From contig JAPEHQ010000004.1 of the NCBI GenBank assembly GCA_027405735.1, positions 1,054,001-1,118,000 of the forward strand: 64,000 bases of DNA, given 5' to 3'. Below the pieces are notes generated by a model. That model searched no databases and had not been told where the DNA came from. It was given only the letters and a program-made list of their open reading frames with translations. Positions 1 through 12,773 of this stretch are shown in pieces. The first letter of the stretch is position 1, and the number at the start of each line of letters is the position of its first letter. This DNA is from Mucor racemosus. Its lineage: Eukaryota > Mucoromycota > Mucoromycetes > Mucorales > Mucoraceae. Made by a program: the position numbers and the translations under genes.

Positions 1-117
1 GCTTGAAAGATATTTGTCACACCAATTATCAACCCTTGTATGCATATTCCAAAAGACTACATTCTAATTTACCCTTCTAAAAGTAATAGTTATGAAAGCC
101 TTGTGTCGACTTAACTA

Positions 118-1137
118 GTGAAAGATCTTGTTAAAGCAAACCAAAAGTCGAATTCTTTACAAAAGGAGCTTTCAAAAACCAAGAAATTACTGAATATTTC
201 TCATCAAGGAAATAAAAGCATATAATCAAAGCTTTAAGAAACTACAGAGTCATTAAAAAAGACATCGTAATCATTGGCCAACATGAAGACAGATTATGAT
301 CAGGTAAAACGGTCTAGGGATGATGGCTTTTAGAGATATATAAACTCAAGTTGTCTAATCAGCTCTTAACGGATAATCTCAAAAAACCGCAAAACCAATA
401 CCAAGCATTAGGATACCAATTAAAATTTCAAGGGTTATTGAAGCCTGGGGATATTTTCAAAGCTTGTGACCAAAATCCACCAAACAAAACATTGTCAATT
501 TTAGATAATTTAACCATAAATCAAGCTTTTCAAAGAGACTATTTGGAATTGCAAAAGAATTACCAAAATCTTATAAAAAGAGAGCAGCTTCTTAAAAATG
601 AATTGAGAAAACCCATTTTACAAATGACAGATCCGCAGCTTATAGGGTATATGGCAAATATACAGCGTTTATATAAGCAGCTACAGTATCAGATTCATTA
701 ACTAGAGAAAACAAACTTTCGGCGAATATCACAAATATAGAAATTGAAAAGCAGAGCTTAATTGGCAAAAAGCGTGCTTTGCAGAAGAAATACGATATTG
801 CAAATTCAAATATTTCGTTGATTATCATAACATGGAAAAAAAGCTCAAATCCATGTGCGATAGCAATACTGTACTGAAACTTTTAAATCAAAATTGGACA
901 ACTGAAAATCATAATAATTTAAAAGAAAAAATCAAGTCTTTGAATGAGTCTTTGAAAGAGACGATCAAGGATTATCACATATTGAAGGAAAATAGTAATG
1001 CAGAAAATACTCAATTAAAAAGAGATGTCAAGACATTAGATAACAGCATGATAGCAATCCAGACTTTGGAAAATGAGAATGACCAGTTAATCAAACAGTT
1101 GAAAATCGCTAAGCGGCCTTGGTATATATTTTATTAA
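118..1137 (+). pseudogene. Decayed coiled-coil gene, paralogue of the RING/coiled-coil gene downstream
   Basis: Translation from 118 gives a charged, heptad-like coiled-coil protein broken by stops at 223, 235, 268 and 331. A frame change near 331 leads into an open stretch to 701, and further frame changes near 690 and 825 lead into the stretch 832-1137. The segment around 286-350 resembles the DYNSLQILRDDYLPEL region of the intact protein at 1468-2914: it reads DYDQVKRSRDD followed, after the frameshift, by a leucine/lysine-rich run. All four early stops are one C-to-T change from glutamine codons (CAA/CAG). I see no RING exon in this copy because the window begins inside it. An alternative is an intron-rich living gene, but no GT-AG pairs that repair all the breaks were found. 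Confidence 0.6.
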
Positions 1138-1467
1138 GGTTGTACAGTTGAAATCACTTCTTCCACAACCCCAAAGTAAATAAAAATGCCAATAACATGC
1201 AGGTCCATAAATAATTTTCAAAATTAAAGATGCAGGATAATCAACAAGACCTCAAGGGGTAATTACTTCAAATATAGTTAAATACCTCAATTGTTCGTAT
1301 ATATATGCAATACAAATACTTGTAAAAAGCAAGAAACCTGGAAATGTTTACTACTTTGAGCAACGCCATCTCAATCAAATAACATAAAATATACTTTATA
1401 TCCCCCAGTGCATAATGCATTTTTCTTTTCTTTTTTTCTGTTACGCTATTCCTTCCAAAAAATAAAA

Positions 1468-2914
1468 ATGACAGCTGTATGTGGCGTTTGCATTCACAAA
1501 GCAGTTGAGGAGCATTGCTATATATTAATGCCAGGATGTGGTCATATATTTGATAAAGCCTGGTAAAGACATATTATTTTTTATTCTTTTAAGGGATTAG
1601 TAAACTGATTAGAATCTAACATTTTGAAACAGCATAGAAAGCAGTTTAGGAGTAGAATATACATGTCCTGAGTGCAAGAATAATTATTTATTACCTTCAC
1701 CGTACAGGCCTATCCATCTCTCAGCTGATAATCCTGAACTTAGAGAATATCATGAACTGAAAAGATCCCTTATGGAGGCAGAATCTATGATAGAAGCCCA
1801 AAAGATACAACTTTCAGAACTCCAGGATAACCTGGATATTGAGAGTCGAAGTCGCAAAAAAAGCAATGACGCATTGATAGCAGCTACTCAAGCTTTGACA
1901 ACATTACAGAGAGATTATAATAGTTTACAAATTTTAAGAGATGATTACTTGCCAGAGCTAAATTCCATAAAGACGAATAATCTTGCAGTAGCAGTTCAAA
2001 CAACAGGCACTTTTGTCGAACGCATTCGGAATTTATCTAAAGCAGATGATCATCAAGCAATTAAAGAAAATAATAGTAGCTTTAGTATAAAACCAAACAC
2101 ATCGCCCGAAAATGAAGATTCGAAATTGAAATTCGATAATATGAAACAGCAATATAACGATTTACAAAAGAAATATGTCGAGCTTCTTCATAACGGTCCA
2201 CAGGGACATCAAACAAAAATTAGCCAATTGGCTGCTCCACAATTCAATACAGAAGACAATGAATTAATCAATAAATTAACTAAAAAGTTAACAAGTGCTG
2301 AAGGAAGCGAAAAACAAACATTAAATTACCGAATTAAATCAATCAATGCAAACCAGAATATACTTTATAAACTTCATGCTTTACAAACATTGGTAGATAC
2401 CACAAAAACAAGACTCGATCAATCCCAAATCGACGTCAATTCCTTGCAAATTGATAAAGACAATCTATTATCAAAGCTCAAGATCTCTGTGCAAGACACC
2501 AAGAAAATACAAGAATCTTCTGAGCTTGAAGCAATAAAAAATCGCAACCTTCAAAAACAGATCACAGCTTGTCTCGAGAAAGCTGCTAAACTGGAAAAAT
2601 CTGAGAAAGTGTTGCATACTTTGATCCAGCAGCTACAAGATAAGCACAAAAACCTAACTGCATTACTACCAGATTCAGGCATGATGACCGAATATTTAAT
2701 AGTGCATAAAAAGCTCAAGAAACTCAAGGAAGAAACCTCAAAACTTTGGGAATTTAGCCGTATAATCAAGTGTGAAAAAGTGCAAGAAAAATTTGAGTCT
2801 ATTTTGAAAGATAACAAGCATTTGCGAAAAAAGATTGACGCTCACATCGGTTGCCTTCAGGAATTCAAGGGATTAAATCAAAGTTTGACTAGCAACCTTG
2901 AGCTAAAGAAATAG
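1468..2914 (+). CDS. RING-finger, long coiled-coil protein (probable E3 ubiquitin ligase, TRAIP-like layout)
   Basis: Two exons, 1468-1562 and 1633-2914, with a 70-base intron 1563-1632 (GTAAAG...AACAG), give 458 residues. The RING domain lies at residues 5-46: C5, C8, C24, H26, C32, C43 and C46 are in the expected spacing, but the fifth ligand position is D29 instead of His. C32 is encoded by a codon split by the intron (TG|C). Residues of about 70-450 are rich in K, E, Q and L and look like one long coiled coil. A short RING at the extreme N-terminus followed by a coiled coil is the layout of TRAIP-type ligases, which are about 470 residues in animals. That assignment is inference; the RING itself is visible. 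The gene is intact, unlike the coiled-coil relic just upstream. Confidence 0.75.
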
Positions 2915-3805
2915 ATTCTGGCTGGAAAACGAGGTTAATACAAACTCGATCCATTGTTCATTTAAAGATAAATCTGACACCATGACATTGAATAAATTAA
3001 TTTGCACTTAAATTCAGATTTATTTAAATAGCTTATTGAAATATAACATACTTCAAAAGCCTATAACTTTCAAATTTAACATAAGACGTTGAACATTTCC
3101 ACCGAATTGATAGCTTAAATAGATGGCATGTATACACTGTGTTACTACGATAAAAATAGGCATTTTATCATGAAACAAAGTGAAATGCTTACATAAATCA
3201 TTACTTGGTAAAATAAATGATTAGTAGTATACAAACACAGCTATATTTTACAGCGTATACCTTTAATTAGACATAAATCTACCCAAACCGTTTGGAAAAA
3301 CGGAATTTTAGAGAATTAATTATGCACTTTTGGAATTACTATAGAGCTTAAACTTGGTCAAAACTATTTCCTTCGTCAGATACGGAACCCTCTCGCTATA
3401 TCTTCTTTTATTTTCAGGGCCATGAAAAGTTACATCTCCATCCTTACAATTATGAGCAAGAATCTATCGAAATCGTTGACCTTGGGACACCAAAAATGAA
3501 ACATTTTTTACAGAGTCGCCTTCTTTGATTTTCCATTGAGAAAGCCTTTAAATACTCTACTACCTACATTAATTATATCTTAAGAAAGATTACACCCCAT
3601 AATTCAACATAGATTTTGATATTTTTCAGTAGAATTTTAAATTTCAAAAAATTCAATTTTCGTAGTCTTCAATCTTCAAAACCTGACCGCTTCACTAACT
3701 CTAATAACTAGATTCATACAGTCTTTTGCGTTTGAAAATAGAATTTTTGGAAAATAGAAATATAACTTTTGATATCACCAACATAATTTTTTTAATTTAT
3801 TTACC
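2915..3805. other. AT-rich intergenic DNA with no recognised gene
   Basis: No open frame of note, no tandem repeat and no element with clear ends was found between the RING gene and the first A module. It may be older decayed repeat sequence. Confidence 0.4.
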
Positions 3806-6095
3806 TGTGCATAAAATGGTTGGCATTTTGGCTTTGATGTCAGGATAATCAAAACAATAGTTCCTATCACAGCTTGAAAACTAGCATAACGGGGTTTCAA
3901 ATTTTATTTGTTGAAAAAAGATCGAAAAACAACTCAAAAAGCAAAATTGTTCAATGGCTCACGACCTACAAAGTAAGTTGACCTAGAGTATTAAATAGCT
4001 TTTGTACAGTTTTAAATTCTGCATCCATCGAAATAAAAATCAAAAGCACATTCTACATTACATTTTGCGTAAAATGCAATTGAAATTTTGAAGGTTTTTT
4101 GAAGATACACATCACTTTTCATAAACAGATTTAAAATATAACTAATTGAAATGATGCGCAAAAATATTATCTATCGATCGAGCTATCGCAAAGTCTTTTA
4201 GCTGCATTTTTGGTAGAAAAAACAAGCTTTTTACCCAAAATTTTTTCAGTTTCAGAATTTGGGATGAGGGTATATAAGGGAAAAATGGACGTTAAAAATG
4301 GACGTTAAAAATGGAGGTACCTTTTTGTACACATTTTTGAGGATATCTTCACGAAAAATCAATATTTCAAAAAACTCTAAATTGGATATAAGAGAGCTCA
4401 ACGAGCTTAATGACATGAATGCAAAAAAAATGTTGCTCAATTTAACCGATTTTTTGAAACCTACTATAGAAATGTCAAAAAAAAAATGAAAAAAAATAAA
4501 AGTGCTCAGAATTTTTTCATACTCAAATATGTTATAAAGAACATCAAAAAAAGTAAGTTTTATTATTAGAAAGCTCTAGTACAGCTTAATTTTTTATAGA
4601 GATATGAAGCCTCAAAGTTTTCAATCCATTAGCAGTGAAATACGCGTAAAAATCTGAAACATTAGCGCTGAAAACTTAATACCAACTGTAAAAAGTAGGA
4701 TATTTCCGGATACTTGTTTTTGGATCAAAGGTGTGCATCTCAGGTACATTGGCATATATTTTTTTCTTGGTGTTATTTAGTAGAAAAAAAGCAGAGGAGG
4801 GATAAAAAATGAGACACATTTTTCAAGAAAAAAGCAGTAAATTTTACGCGTTTTTGAGTCTTTCGTGAGAAATAGAATAAGTTTAGGAATAGGTAAGGTA
4901 ATGCAATCAATTTATATTTATTTAGTAATGTATACGTTATACCCTAAAAAATGTTTATTACGAGGTTAGTTATAGAAAGAAGGCATACTCTGATTTCGAA
5001 GATTGGAACAATCAATTTTATTTTTTGAAATTCAAATTTAATATTAGAATTCATTTTAACTTATCGAGCGTAGTTTCTTCGTGTACTACAGCAAGTCAAA
5101 ATAGGTCGTGAAGGACAGAACGAACAAAATAAATTGTAATTTTTTATGACAGTACTTAATTAGTAAGAAAAATAATTACATAAATATCATAGTGTGATTG
5201 TTTAGCTTCTACATGGAAAAAAAAATCTAAAAATCATTTTTTATTATACATACACTGTATTAACGCATATCGTTTTCCTGTGAAGATCAGACGAAATCTA
5301 GTATTTTTAACATTGATGACCGTAACTTTTATAAGTAATAAAAATTTTGTTATTATAATATTATATACAGTATATATATATATATACATGTTTTATCTAC
5401 TACTAAATTTTTGTATTTATACGTAGCGCTATTCTGTATCTATTGGTTATATGTTTACTGAAAACTTTAGTTGTATTTTCTAGTGAAATAAAGCCAGCTT
5501 TGCATTATTGTACCTAGCATAATTACATTATATAGAGTAGAAATGATAGGTTTTTCTTTATATTTCCATCAGGAATAAAGATTTTTTTGCAAATCAAATT
5601 GCTACTGATACTCAGCAAATAGCAGTATTATACTGTATACCAAAGAAAACAAATATGGTCAAGTTACTCAATATTGCACAAATCAAGAAAAACGCAACAA
5701 ATTGACGACAGATAAGTAGAAGAACAGCAATTAAAAAAAGCAAACATAGAGGGGACGTTTGTCCTAGTTGCTAGACTTATGCTCTTTACAGCTAGTTCAA
5801 ACGGAGAGGTTGTGGGTTCGAAACTCGTGTAAATGGATTTTCTTCGGAACTTGTGTTTGCCGGGCTAGAAGCGCAGCTAATCACCCCCTCGCCTTTTTTT
5901 CTTAGTTTTACCTTTCTACGCACAGCTTTCAAAAGATTACCAATTGTTTTCTTTTCTCTACTCCAGTGTTTTTAGTTCACTTTTGGAAATTCATTTTCTT
6001 TATGAATATTGTTACGATTGAGATTGTAGTAAAGTGAATATAGAATAAAGAATAATAAGAAAAATAGAGTATAGCCAATGCAGTTATATCTATTA
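3806..6095 (+). repeat. A module, copy A1 (left arm of locus 1)
   Basis: This stretch aligns along most of its length with 40240-42715 (same strand) and, reverse-complemented, with 14150-16890 and 58335-61090. Landmarks present in all copies are a core with GGATGAGGGTATATA (4260-4274 here), the string TTTACGCGTTTTTGAGTC (4845), a TTATCGAGCGTAGTTTC stretch (5060) and a tRNA-like segment (5752-5832). It has no long conserved protein frame. It passes directly into module B at about 6096. The outer boundary is approximate; this copy lacks the outermost 890 bases seen in A3 and A4. Confidence 0.8.
5752..5832 (+). ncRNA. tRNA-derived Pol III-like module in A1
   Basis: A B-box-like GGTTCGAAACT at 5815-5825 follows, at tRNA-like distance, a D-arm-like GTC...GAC hairpin (5761-5776). 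The anticodon arm and acceptor stem are poorly paired, so this is not a working tRNA gene. The same segment is kept in A2, A3 and A4. A tRNA-derived SINE or a captured Pol III promoter is the likely origin. Confidence 0.45.
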
Positions 6096-6297
6096 AATGA
6101 GCACACTACGGCCGCCCTGTGTTGCATAAGATTGTTTCATTGTGTCCAGGAGGGCTGCACACTATAGCCTGAGCTGTTGTGCCCACTGAATATGGCTAAA
6201 AAGTTAACAAGATGCCCATGGGCACAACAAAAGAAATTGCACACGAGCACAATCAATGCTAAGCCTGTATGTGCAGAATTATAGATTCTGTTCATGC

Positions 6298-6689
6298 TGA
6301 TATATCAGAAGTTTACCCAGATGTAGAAATCTAGGAATAACTATTGAAATCCAACATGGCATGACATTTAGTAACTCATACTAAATGTCATACATAGCCA
6401 CTAGCATTAACAGTGACTATCAGGAACATTCAGGAACAATTCGTATCAATGAAACATAAGCAATCCTACATCTTATTCAAATAATACAATCACAGATTCC
6501 CAATTCCACAAATTCCATTGTATATGATTTGTTCCCAAATCATATCAAGCACCTCAATACCCGGCAATTCATTAATAATATTAATAATCATATAACTAAC
6601 TAGAAAACATATAAATACGAAGCATCAGTGAATTAATAAAATGTATCTTTTAGCAGAGTATTTTTATATTAGTATCTTTTGATATAACA
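6298..6689. mobile_element. Solo LTR-like element, 392 bp, TSD CATGC
   Basis: The element starts TGATATATCAG and ends GATATAACA. CATGC precedes it (6293-6297) and follows it (6690-6694). The insertion is absent from the equivalent positions of the B copies at 42905 and 53585, where the flanks are joined. TG...CA ends plus a 5-bp duplication fit a solo LTR. A TATA-like ATATAAATAC lies near 6610. No internal retrotransposon genes are present. Confidence 0.85.
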
Positions 6690-8768
6690 CATGCGCATGA
6701 CATTAATTCCATGTGTGCATAATAGTAGAATTGCCCATAAGCATATCATTATTCATTATTTGTGCATAATAATAAAATCTAGCCATGAGCATAATGAGCT
6801 GATCGTATGGGCACAAATTGGTTTTTACATGAGCATCGTGCCATTCTCAAATTCCACCGCATATTTTACTGAAACAGTGTGTTTTTAAATTACATTTGCT
6901 TTTATTAATATAGATTATAGACAATAATACAACTCAATGCGCTGCTGACGTAGAGCAAAAGATACTAGAGCCAATATATTTACTATTATCATCATTTGCA
7001 AATATGTTTATAGCTAGTATAATGTTTTTACAACAGCAATAATGGGCTTTGCTCGAGCATAAACTTAAATAACACTTACTGCTTAAAGTTATATACAAAC
7101 CAAATCTAATATTACAGACGTTACTTTATTACTCATAAAATTTAAACAAATTAACCTTCTTTGAACTTACTATATTAGTTTACGATAGTCAGCTGTAAAA
7201 ATATTTGTTTTCAAGTACAGTATATATACAATCAAAACTATGGTAATTAGGCAGGACATTAGATTGTTCTTTTTTTTTTTGTGTTTCTATATCATTTGAG
7301 ATTTTATCACTTTCCTGGAACATTTCGTGAGTTTGTAGCCAGTTTTAACTTTTTATTGAATAGATATAAATATCATTGCCTTCGATTTGATCTGGTAATC
7401 AAGAAATGCATCCAAAAATACAGTAGTAAATAATGATATTTGATCTTAGAATGCAGTTAAATGAACATATCAGTCTCTATTCTCTAATATAGACTGCTAC
7501 CTTATTAAAAACATTAGTCCCTATGTTACCATGCGTATTCAGATAAAATAAAAGAATATCAGCTTGATAGTCTCATATGCCTTATCAAATGGCAAATAAT
7601 ATCCTTGGAATATGAAAACAAAAAGAGAGAAACAACACACGTAGAAAAGGATTTTCAAGGCTTTACATTATCCAGCGCAATTAAACCTCTGTTAAATTGC
7701 ACATTTCAGCCAATGTAATAGTAGCATTACAGCACATCAACCCATAAACTAAACAAAATAGGCAATATCTGTTATCATAGAAACATGCATTTTCGACCAG
7801 AAAAATTGTCTATCATATCATAGATTCATTAAAAAATTGCAAAAGGAAGCCCGTAAAGCAACACCGTAATTGAGCATAGCAAGATTGAATGGCTAAGTAT
7901 CTTATACCATGGTATATGTCTAAGTTTTAAATAAAAAAGCCGTTTTTTTTCAAACTTTTCTTATATTTAACCACGTACGGTATGAAAATTCAGTTTTTTT
8001 AGCGGACATTTTCGGGGCTCATTTCATCCTTACCAACACCCATGATTTTGATCAAAAAACAGAAAAATCAAATTTTGATACTAAAATCAACGTTTAAATA
8101 TACTACATTGTGAGAAAAAATTGTAGCTATAACTAATACGTATTTTATAAAAGCTTAATATCAAAAGTTAAGTAATGAAAATTTGTACTTTTGGCCCAAA
8201 AACGGTTTTTTGGTTAAAGGATTTTCATGTAATATTTCGCAATAAAAATGTCCATTATTTTTTATTGAGCAAATAGAGCGGTAAGTTCTGTATATATGTA
8301 TATTTTTTGTTTTTATTATTGGTAGTATAATTAACTCTAGATTTGCAAAACCAAAAAAAAAAAATTTAAAAAATGTCAAAATTGATGATCTGGACAAGAA
8401 TAATTTTCTAAATTAATATTCCGCTTATAAGCCTTGTAAGTCTTAAAAATAAGAGATTTTATTATACTTGTGAACTTTTTCAAGAATTTACAATGCTATA
8501 CCCACTTGATTCAAGCTTATTACTACGGTAAATATTTATACATGTTAATATTGTGTAGTAGTTTATTTGATGATAATTTAGTCTTACTTGATAATTAATG
8601 CGCTAGAGTTGATTTACATTAAGTTTATTCTTACCTCTCCAATATTGTAAAGATAAACATGACCAGCACTGGAATCTATTGTCGCCTTTTTACCCACTTT
8701 GTTCCAAGTCAATTTCTTCAATAATGCTTTACCAGAACCAGCTTAAGTACTTGCAAATACTTTCTCGG

Positions 8769-9230
8769 TGTGGAATAGACAGAGATATTCACGGAAAAAA
8801 AGTATAAAAAACAATAGGAATTCGACTAGATAACATTAGGGTTTTATTATCAAGTTAAATTCTACTTGAGGATTTTTGTAATAAATAAATGTCGTCTTTA
8901 TATAGTTTTTATCAGAGAGATTAGGTAAGCATTCCTAGGTCCATAAATAGCCAATAATACCCCTTGTCAGACATAAATCTTGATAGTAACCAATCGGAGT
9001 ATTCATAGAGTTCATGGGTCCTTGGTCATAATGGTATGATTAAATCCACATTATGTTGACTGGTCTTTAATTATAAGTTGCTAGGATAGAAGCTTGGTAG
9101 AAAATTTATATTAGTATGAATTAGCATATATTATTTAGTAGTGTAATGTCTATTCATGCCAGCTGTACTTTAATTGAGAATCAGATGAAATGGAGATCAA
9201 TATAGTGGATAAATGTGTACATATTCCACC
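8769..9230. mobile_element. Solo LTR-like element, 462 bp, TSD CTCGG
   Basis: The element begins TGTGGAATA and ends with the inverse TATTCCAC plus one C. CTCGG flanks it on both sides (8764-8768 and 9231-9235). B2 and B3 show the uninterrupted site (GTTCCTCGGTATTTG near 12195 and its relative near 44970). A TATATAG motif near 8897 could be its promoter. A truncated copy lies at 54372-54651. Confidence 0.85.
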
Positions 9231-10068
9231 CTCGGTATTTGCATTCAAATTCCATAAATAAAATTGATTGGTTTCATCTACAGTAGTATCAAACGTCTCA
9301 TTAGCCCGCCTTATGATAAATATCAATTTAAAATCGGAAACATCCCATTGGCATTGTTATAAGCTATGAAAAGCTTGATTTTTAATAATACAGCAATTAA
9401 ATAAAAAACAAGACGATACTAACAATAGCATATGGTGAGTATTTAATATCTAAGTAAGTTTGATGAAGCATGCTTTTAAACCCTTTTAAAAATCCTGAGG
9501 CAAACACAACATCTTGGCCCTGTAATTTCTATCCATCAAAATGTTACGATATTTACTACACAATGAATGCACCTTTTATCAATTTTGACCTCGACGTAAA
9601 TTTTGTATCGGCTTTTTACCAGTTGTATTTTCTTTGATTCATAAATATTCAGTCATATTGAACGATGATTTGTAGATTTATAGCATTGCCAAAAAAAAAG
9701 AATAAACGCTTCAATTTTTCCCCATATCAAATTATGCAATTTAGTAGTAGCAACGATTACACTTAACTATGCTTTTTGAACTTATTAATGTTAATCAGAA
9801 TAATTAGTAGTACTTTTATTAAAAAGTAAGCTTTGCTTTATACATTTACATTCACCCATTCAATAAATAATATTGTATTTATTATCCGTTATATCAATCA
9901 ACTAACTTCATATTGATTCGATTCGTGTTACAATTAAATGCTTAAATTACACTTGAGCCACCAGGTATCGCCACAAAAAAATCTCGTACAGGTCGACGAA
10001 GCATCACAATTTGGATCATTTTTTTTTGTGTTCATAAATCTGAGCTCTCTCACACATTCATAGATATC

Positions 10069-10434
10069 TGTGATGTATCATTCTTAAACCGGATCATGTC
10101 AAATCCAAAAAAGTAAATAATAACAGATCCGGAACCGGAAGTTCCTTAATTAAATATTAACTATACAATGCTCCTAAAAGCATGGTATAGAAGCATGGTA
10201 TAGAAGCATGGTACAAAAGCATAATACGCCAGTGCGATATTCCAACATGATATACCAACATGACACATTACTATTAAATAACATCTAAACTACCTTACCA
10301 CACCATTAATTCCCCAAATCAAATAGTATATAAACCCTATTAATTTCATTCCAATAAACGATATCTCTTTACTTGATTAAATTTCTAATTTTATTTAACC
10401 TAAACATATTTTGATAAATCAATCTGCATAGACC
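10069..10434. mobile_element. Solo LTR-like element, about 366 bp, TSD ATATC
   Basis: It starts TGTGATGTATC and is flanked by ATATC (10064-10068 and 10435-10439). It is absent from the parallel site in B2. The right end reads GACC, or GACCA if a 4-bp duplication (TATC) is preferred, so the exact end is ambiguous. It carries a small internal tandem repeat (AGCATGGTATAGA, 10180-10215) and TATATAAACC near 10327. Confidence 0.7.
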
Positions 10435-10691
10435 ATATCTCTATCTATTCAGTTTAACTGAAATACATTGAACGTTAACATCGTACTCGATAAAACGCCT
10501 TACTTTATTGCGTGTCAACACAACTAATCTGATGTTAGTTTAGCATCAGCAGTTAAATCAAGTAAATTTGCACTATGGCCGACCTGTGCCGCACAATATG
10601 ATTTTGTTGTGCCCAGGTGGTCTGCACACTATAGCCAGAGCTATTGTATCCACTGAACATGATGGCTAAAAAGATAACAAGGTGCACATGG

Positions 10692-10969
10692 TGTAATGAT
10701 CTGTAGTTTTGGACTAACAACAAAGGTGAATAATATGCTTATAGATAATATTCTTGTTATTATAAATTGGTAATCACTGGGTTGATGACGTTTGGTGGTC
10801 ATATTTGTAAATTAGATATTTACTTGTGAATAGATAAAAAAACTAAAGGGAGTGTAACAAGACAGATAAATTCACAAGGGATCATCTACTGATTTTCTTG
10901 TAGTAGTATTTATATAAGGAATAAGGCAAAGTTTTGCATGAATGAAACTGAAATGTTTGACTCATTACA
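10692..10969. mobile_element. LTR-like element, 278 bp, at a deletion junction
   Basis: It begins TGTAATGATC and ends GACTCATTACA, so the ends are inverted TGTAATGA/TCATTACA. A reverse-oriented relative lies at 55662-55941, where it has a clean 5-bp duplication. Here no duplication is seen, and about 1.3 kb of module B is missing. This fits recombination between two LTR copies. Confidence 0.75.
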
Positions 10970-12285
10970 CGTACTCAGATAAAAGAAAAGAATACCAGCT
11001 TGATAGTCTGATATGCCTTATCAACCGGTGAATATATCCTTGGAATATGAAAACAAAAATAAACAACACACGTAGAAAATAATCTTCAAGGCTTTACATT
11101 ATTTAACGCAATTAAAACCCTGCTAATTACACATTGCAGCCAATGTAAAAGCAGCATTACAGCGCATTAACCATAAACGAAATAAAATAGGTAGTAACTG
11201 CTATTATAGAAACATACATTTTTCTACCAGAAAAGCTGTCTGCCATATTATAGATTCATTAAAAAATTGCAAAAGGAAGCCCGTAAAGCAACACCGTAAT
11301 TGAGCATAGCAAGATTGAATGACTAAATCTCTTATATTATGGTATATATCTAAGTTTTAAATAAAAAAGCGGTGTTTTTTAACCTTTTCTTATATTTAAC
11401 CACGTACGGTCTGAAAATTCAGTTTTTGTAGCGGACATTTTTGGGACTCATTTTATCCTTACCAATACTCATGATTTTGATCAAAAAACAGAAAAATCAA
11501 ATTTTGATACTAAAATCAACGTTTAAATATACTACATTGTGAGAGAAAATTGTAGCCATAGCTAATACGCATTTTATAAAAGCTTAATATCAAAAGTTAA
11601 GTAATGAAAATTTGTACTTTTGGCCCAAAAACGGTTTTTTGATTAAAGAATTTTCATGTAATATTTCGCAATAAAAATGTTCATTATTTTTTATTGAGCA
11701 AATAGAGCGCTAAATTCTGCATATTTGTATATTTTTTGTTTTTATAATTGGTAGTATAATTAACTCTAGATTTGCAAAACCAAAAAAAAAAAATTAAAAA
11801 ATGTCAAAATTGATGATCTGGACAAGAATAATTTTCTAAATTAATATTCCGCTTATAAGCCTTGTAAGTCTTAAAAATAAGAGATTTTATTATACTTGTA
11901 AACTTTTTCAAGAATTTACAATGCTATACCCACTTGATTCAAGCTTATTACTACGGTAAATATTTATACATGTTAATATTGTGTAGTAGTTTATTTGATG
12001 ATAATTTAGTCTTACTTGATAATTATTGCGCTAGAGGTGATTTACATTAAGTTTTTGTTTTACTACTCTTACCTCTCCAATATCATAAACATAAACATGG
12101 CCATCACTGGAACCTATTGCCAACTTTTTTCCGTCTGTGTCCCAAGCCGATTTATTCAATGTTTTACCAGAACAAACTTAGATACTTACAAATCGTTCCT
12201 CGGTATTTGCATTCAAATTCCAAAAATTAAATTAACTGGTTTCATTTATAGTAGTATCAAAAGTATCAACAGCACGCCTTATGAT

Positions 12286-12773
12286 TAGTGATATTAAACG
12301 AGCCGAGCCTTTTTTATGCAGCCGAGCTTTTCTCAAGGCTCGTTAAAGTTAGACGAGCTTACAAAAAAGCTCGTTCAACCTCGACGAGCTTTTTTTTTGC
12401 GCGTGACTAGAGCTCGTTTACCCCAAACGAGCTTTTTTATGCAGCGACTAAAACTCATCATCTCAATGCGAGCTTTATTTTACCTTTCTAGTGACAAATA
12501 TCTAAAGTAAAGCAAACTTATGAATGTCAATTGACAATTATCTAAAGTAATAATGTCATAGCATTTACTAATTATTATTTAAATTTGAACTTTTTGAAAA
12601 GAAGTCAAAAGCTCGTCTTTCTCAAACGAGCTTTTTAAAAAAAAGTCAAAAACTCGTCTTTGTCAAACGAGCTTTTATTAAAGCTCGGCTCGAGCTCGAG
12701 TGATACAAAGCTCGGCTCGTTGTGGCGAGCTTTGGTCAAGCTCGTCCTAGGCTCGGCTCGTCTTTTATACTTA
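12286..12773. mobile_element. hAT-type MITE, 488 bp, TSD CTTATGAT
   Basis: An 8-bp direct repeat CTTATGAT flanks it (12278-12285 and 12774-12781), and the uninterrupted site exists in B1 and B3. The ends are imperfect inverted TAGTGATA/TATACTTA. Both subterminal regions are packed with AACGAGC/GCTCGTT motifs and runs such as CTCGGCTCG. The 8-bp duplication and TAG start are typical of the hAT superfamily. It has no transposase. Confidence 0.85.

Larger units (their letters stand above)
6096..10575 (+). repeat. B module, copy B1 (locus 1), with nested LTR insertions
   Basis: The head (GCACACTACGGCC, 6099) is shared with 10570 and 42718. The body, with its landmark AACCACGTACGGT near 7970, is shared with about 11400, 44180 and 54940. 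The tail to 10575 is shared with 13150-13765. The module is non-coding and AT-rich. It contains solo LTR-like insertions at 6298-6689, 8769-9230 and 10069-10434. It abuts the head of B2 directly. Confidence 0.8.

Noticed and set aside
12286..12773. Runs of GCTCGTT initially looked like a tandem satellite
   Set aside because: Clear 8-bp duplication and an empty site in sister copies show a discrete inserted MITE.
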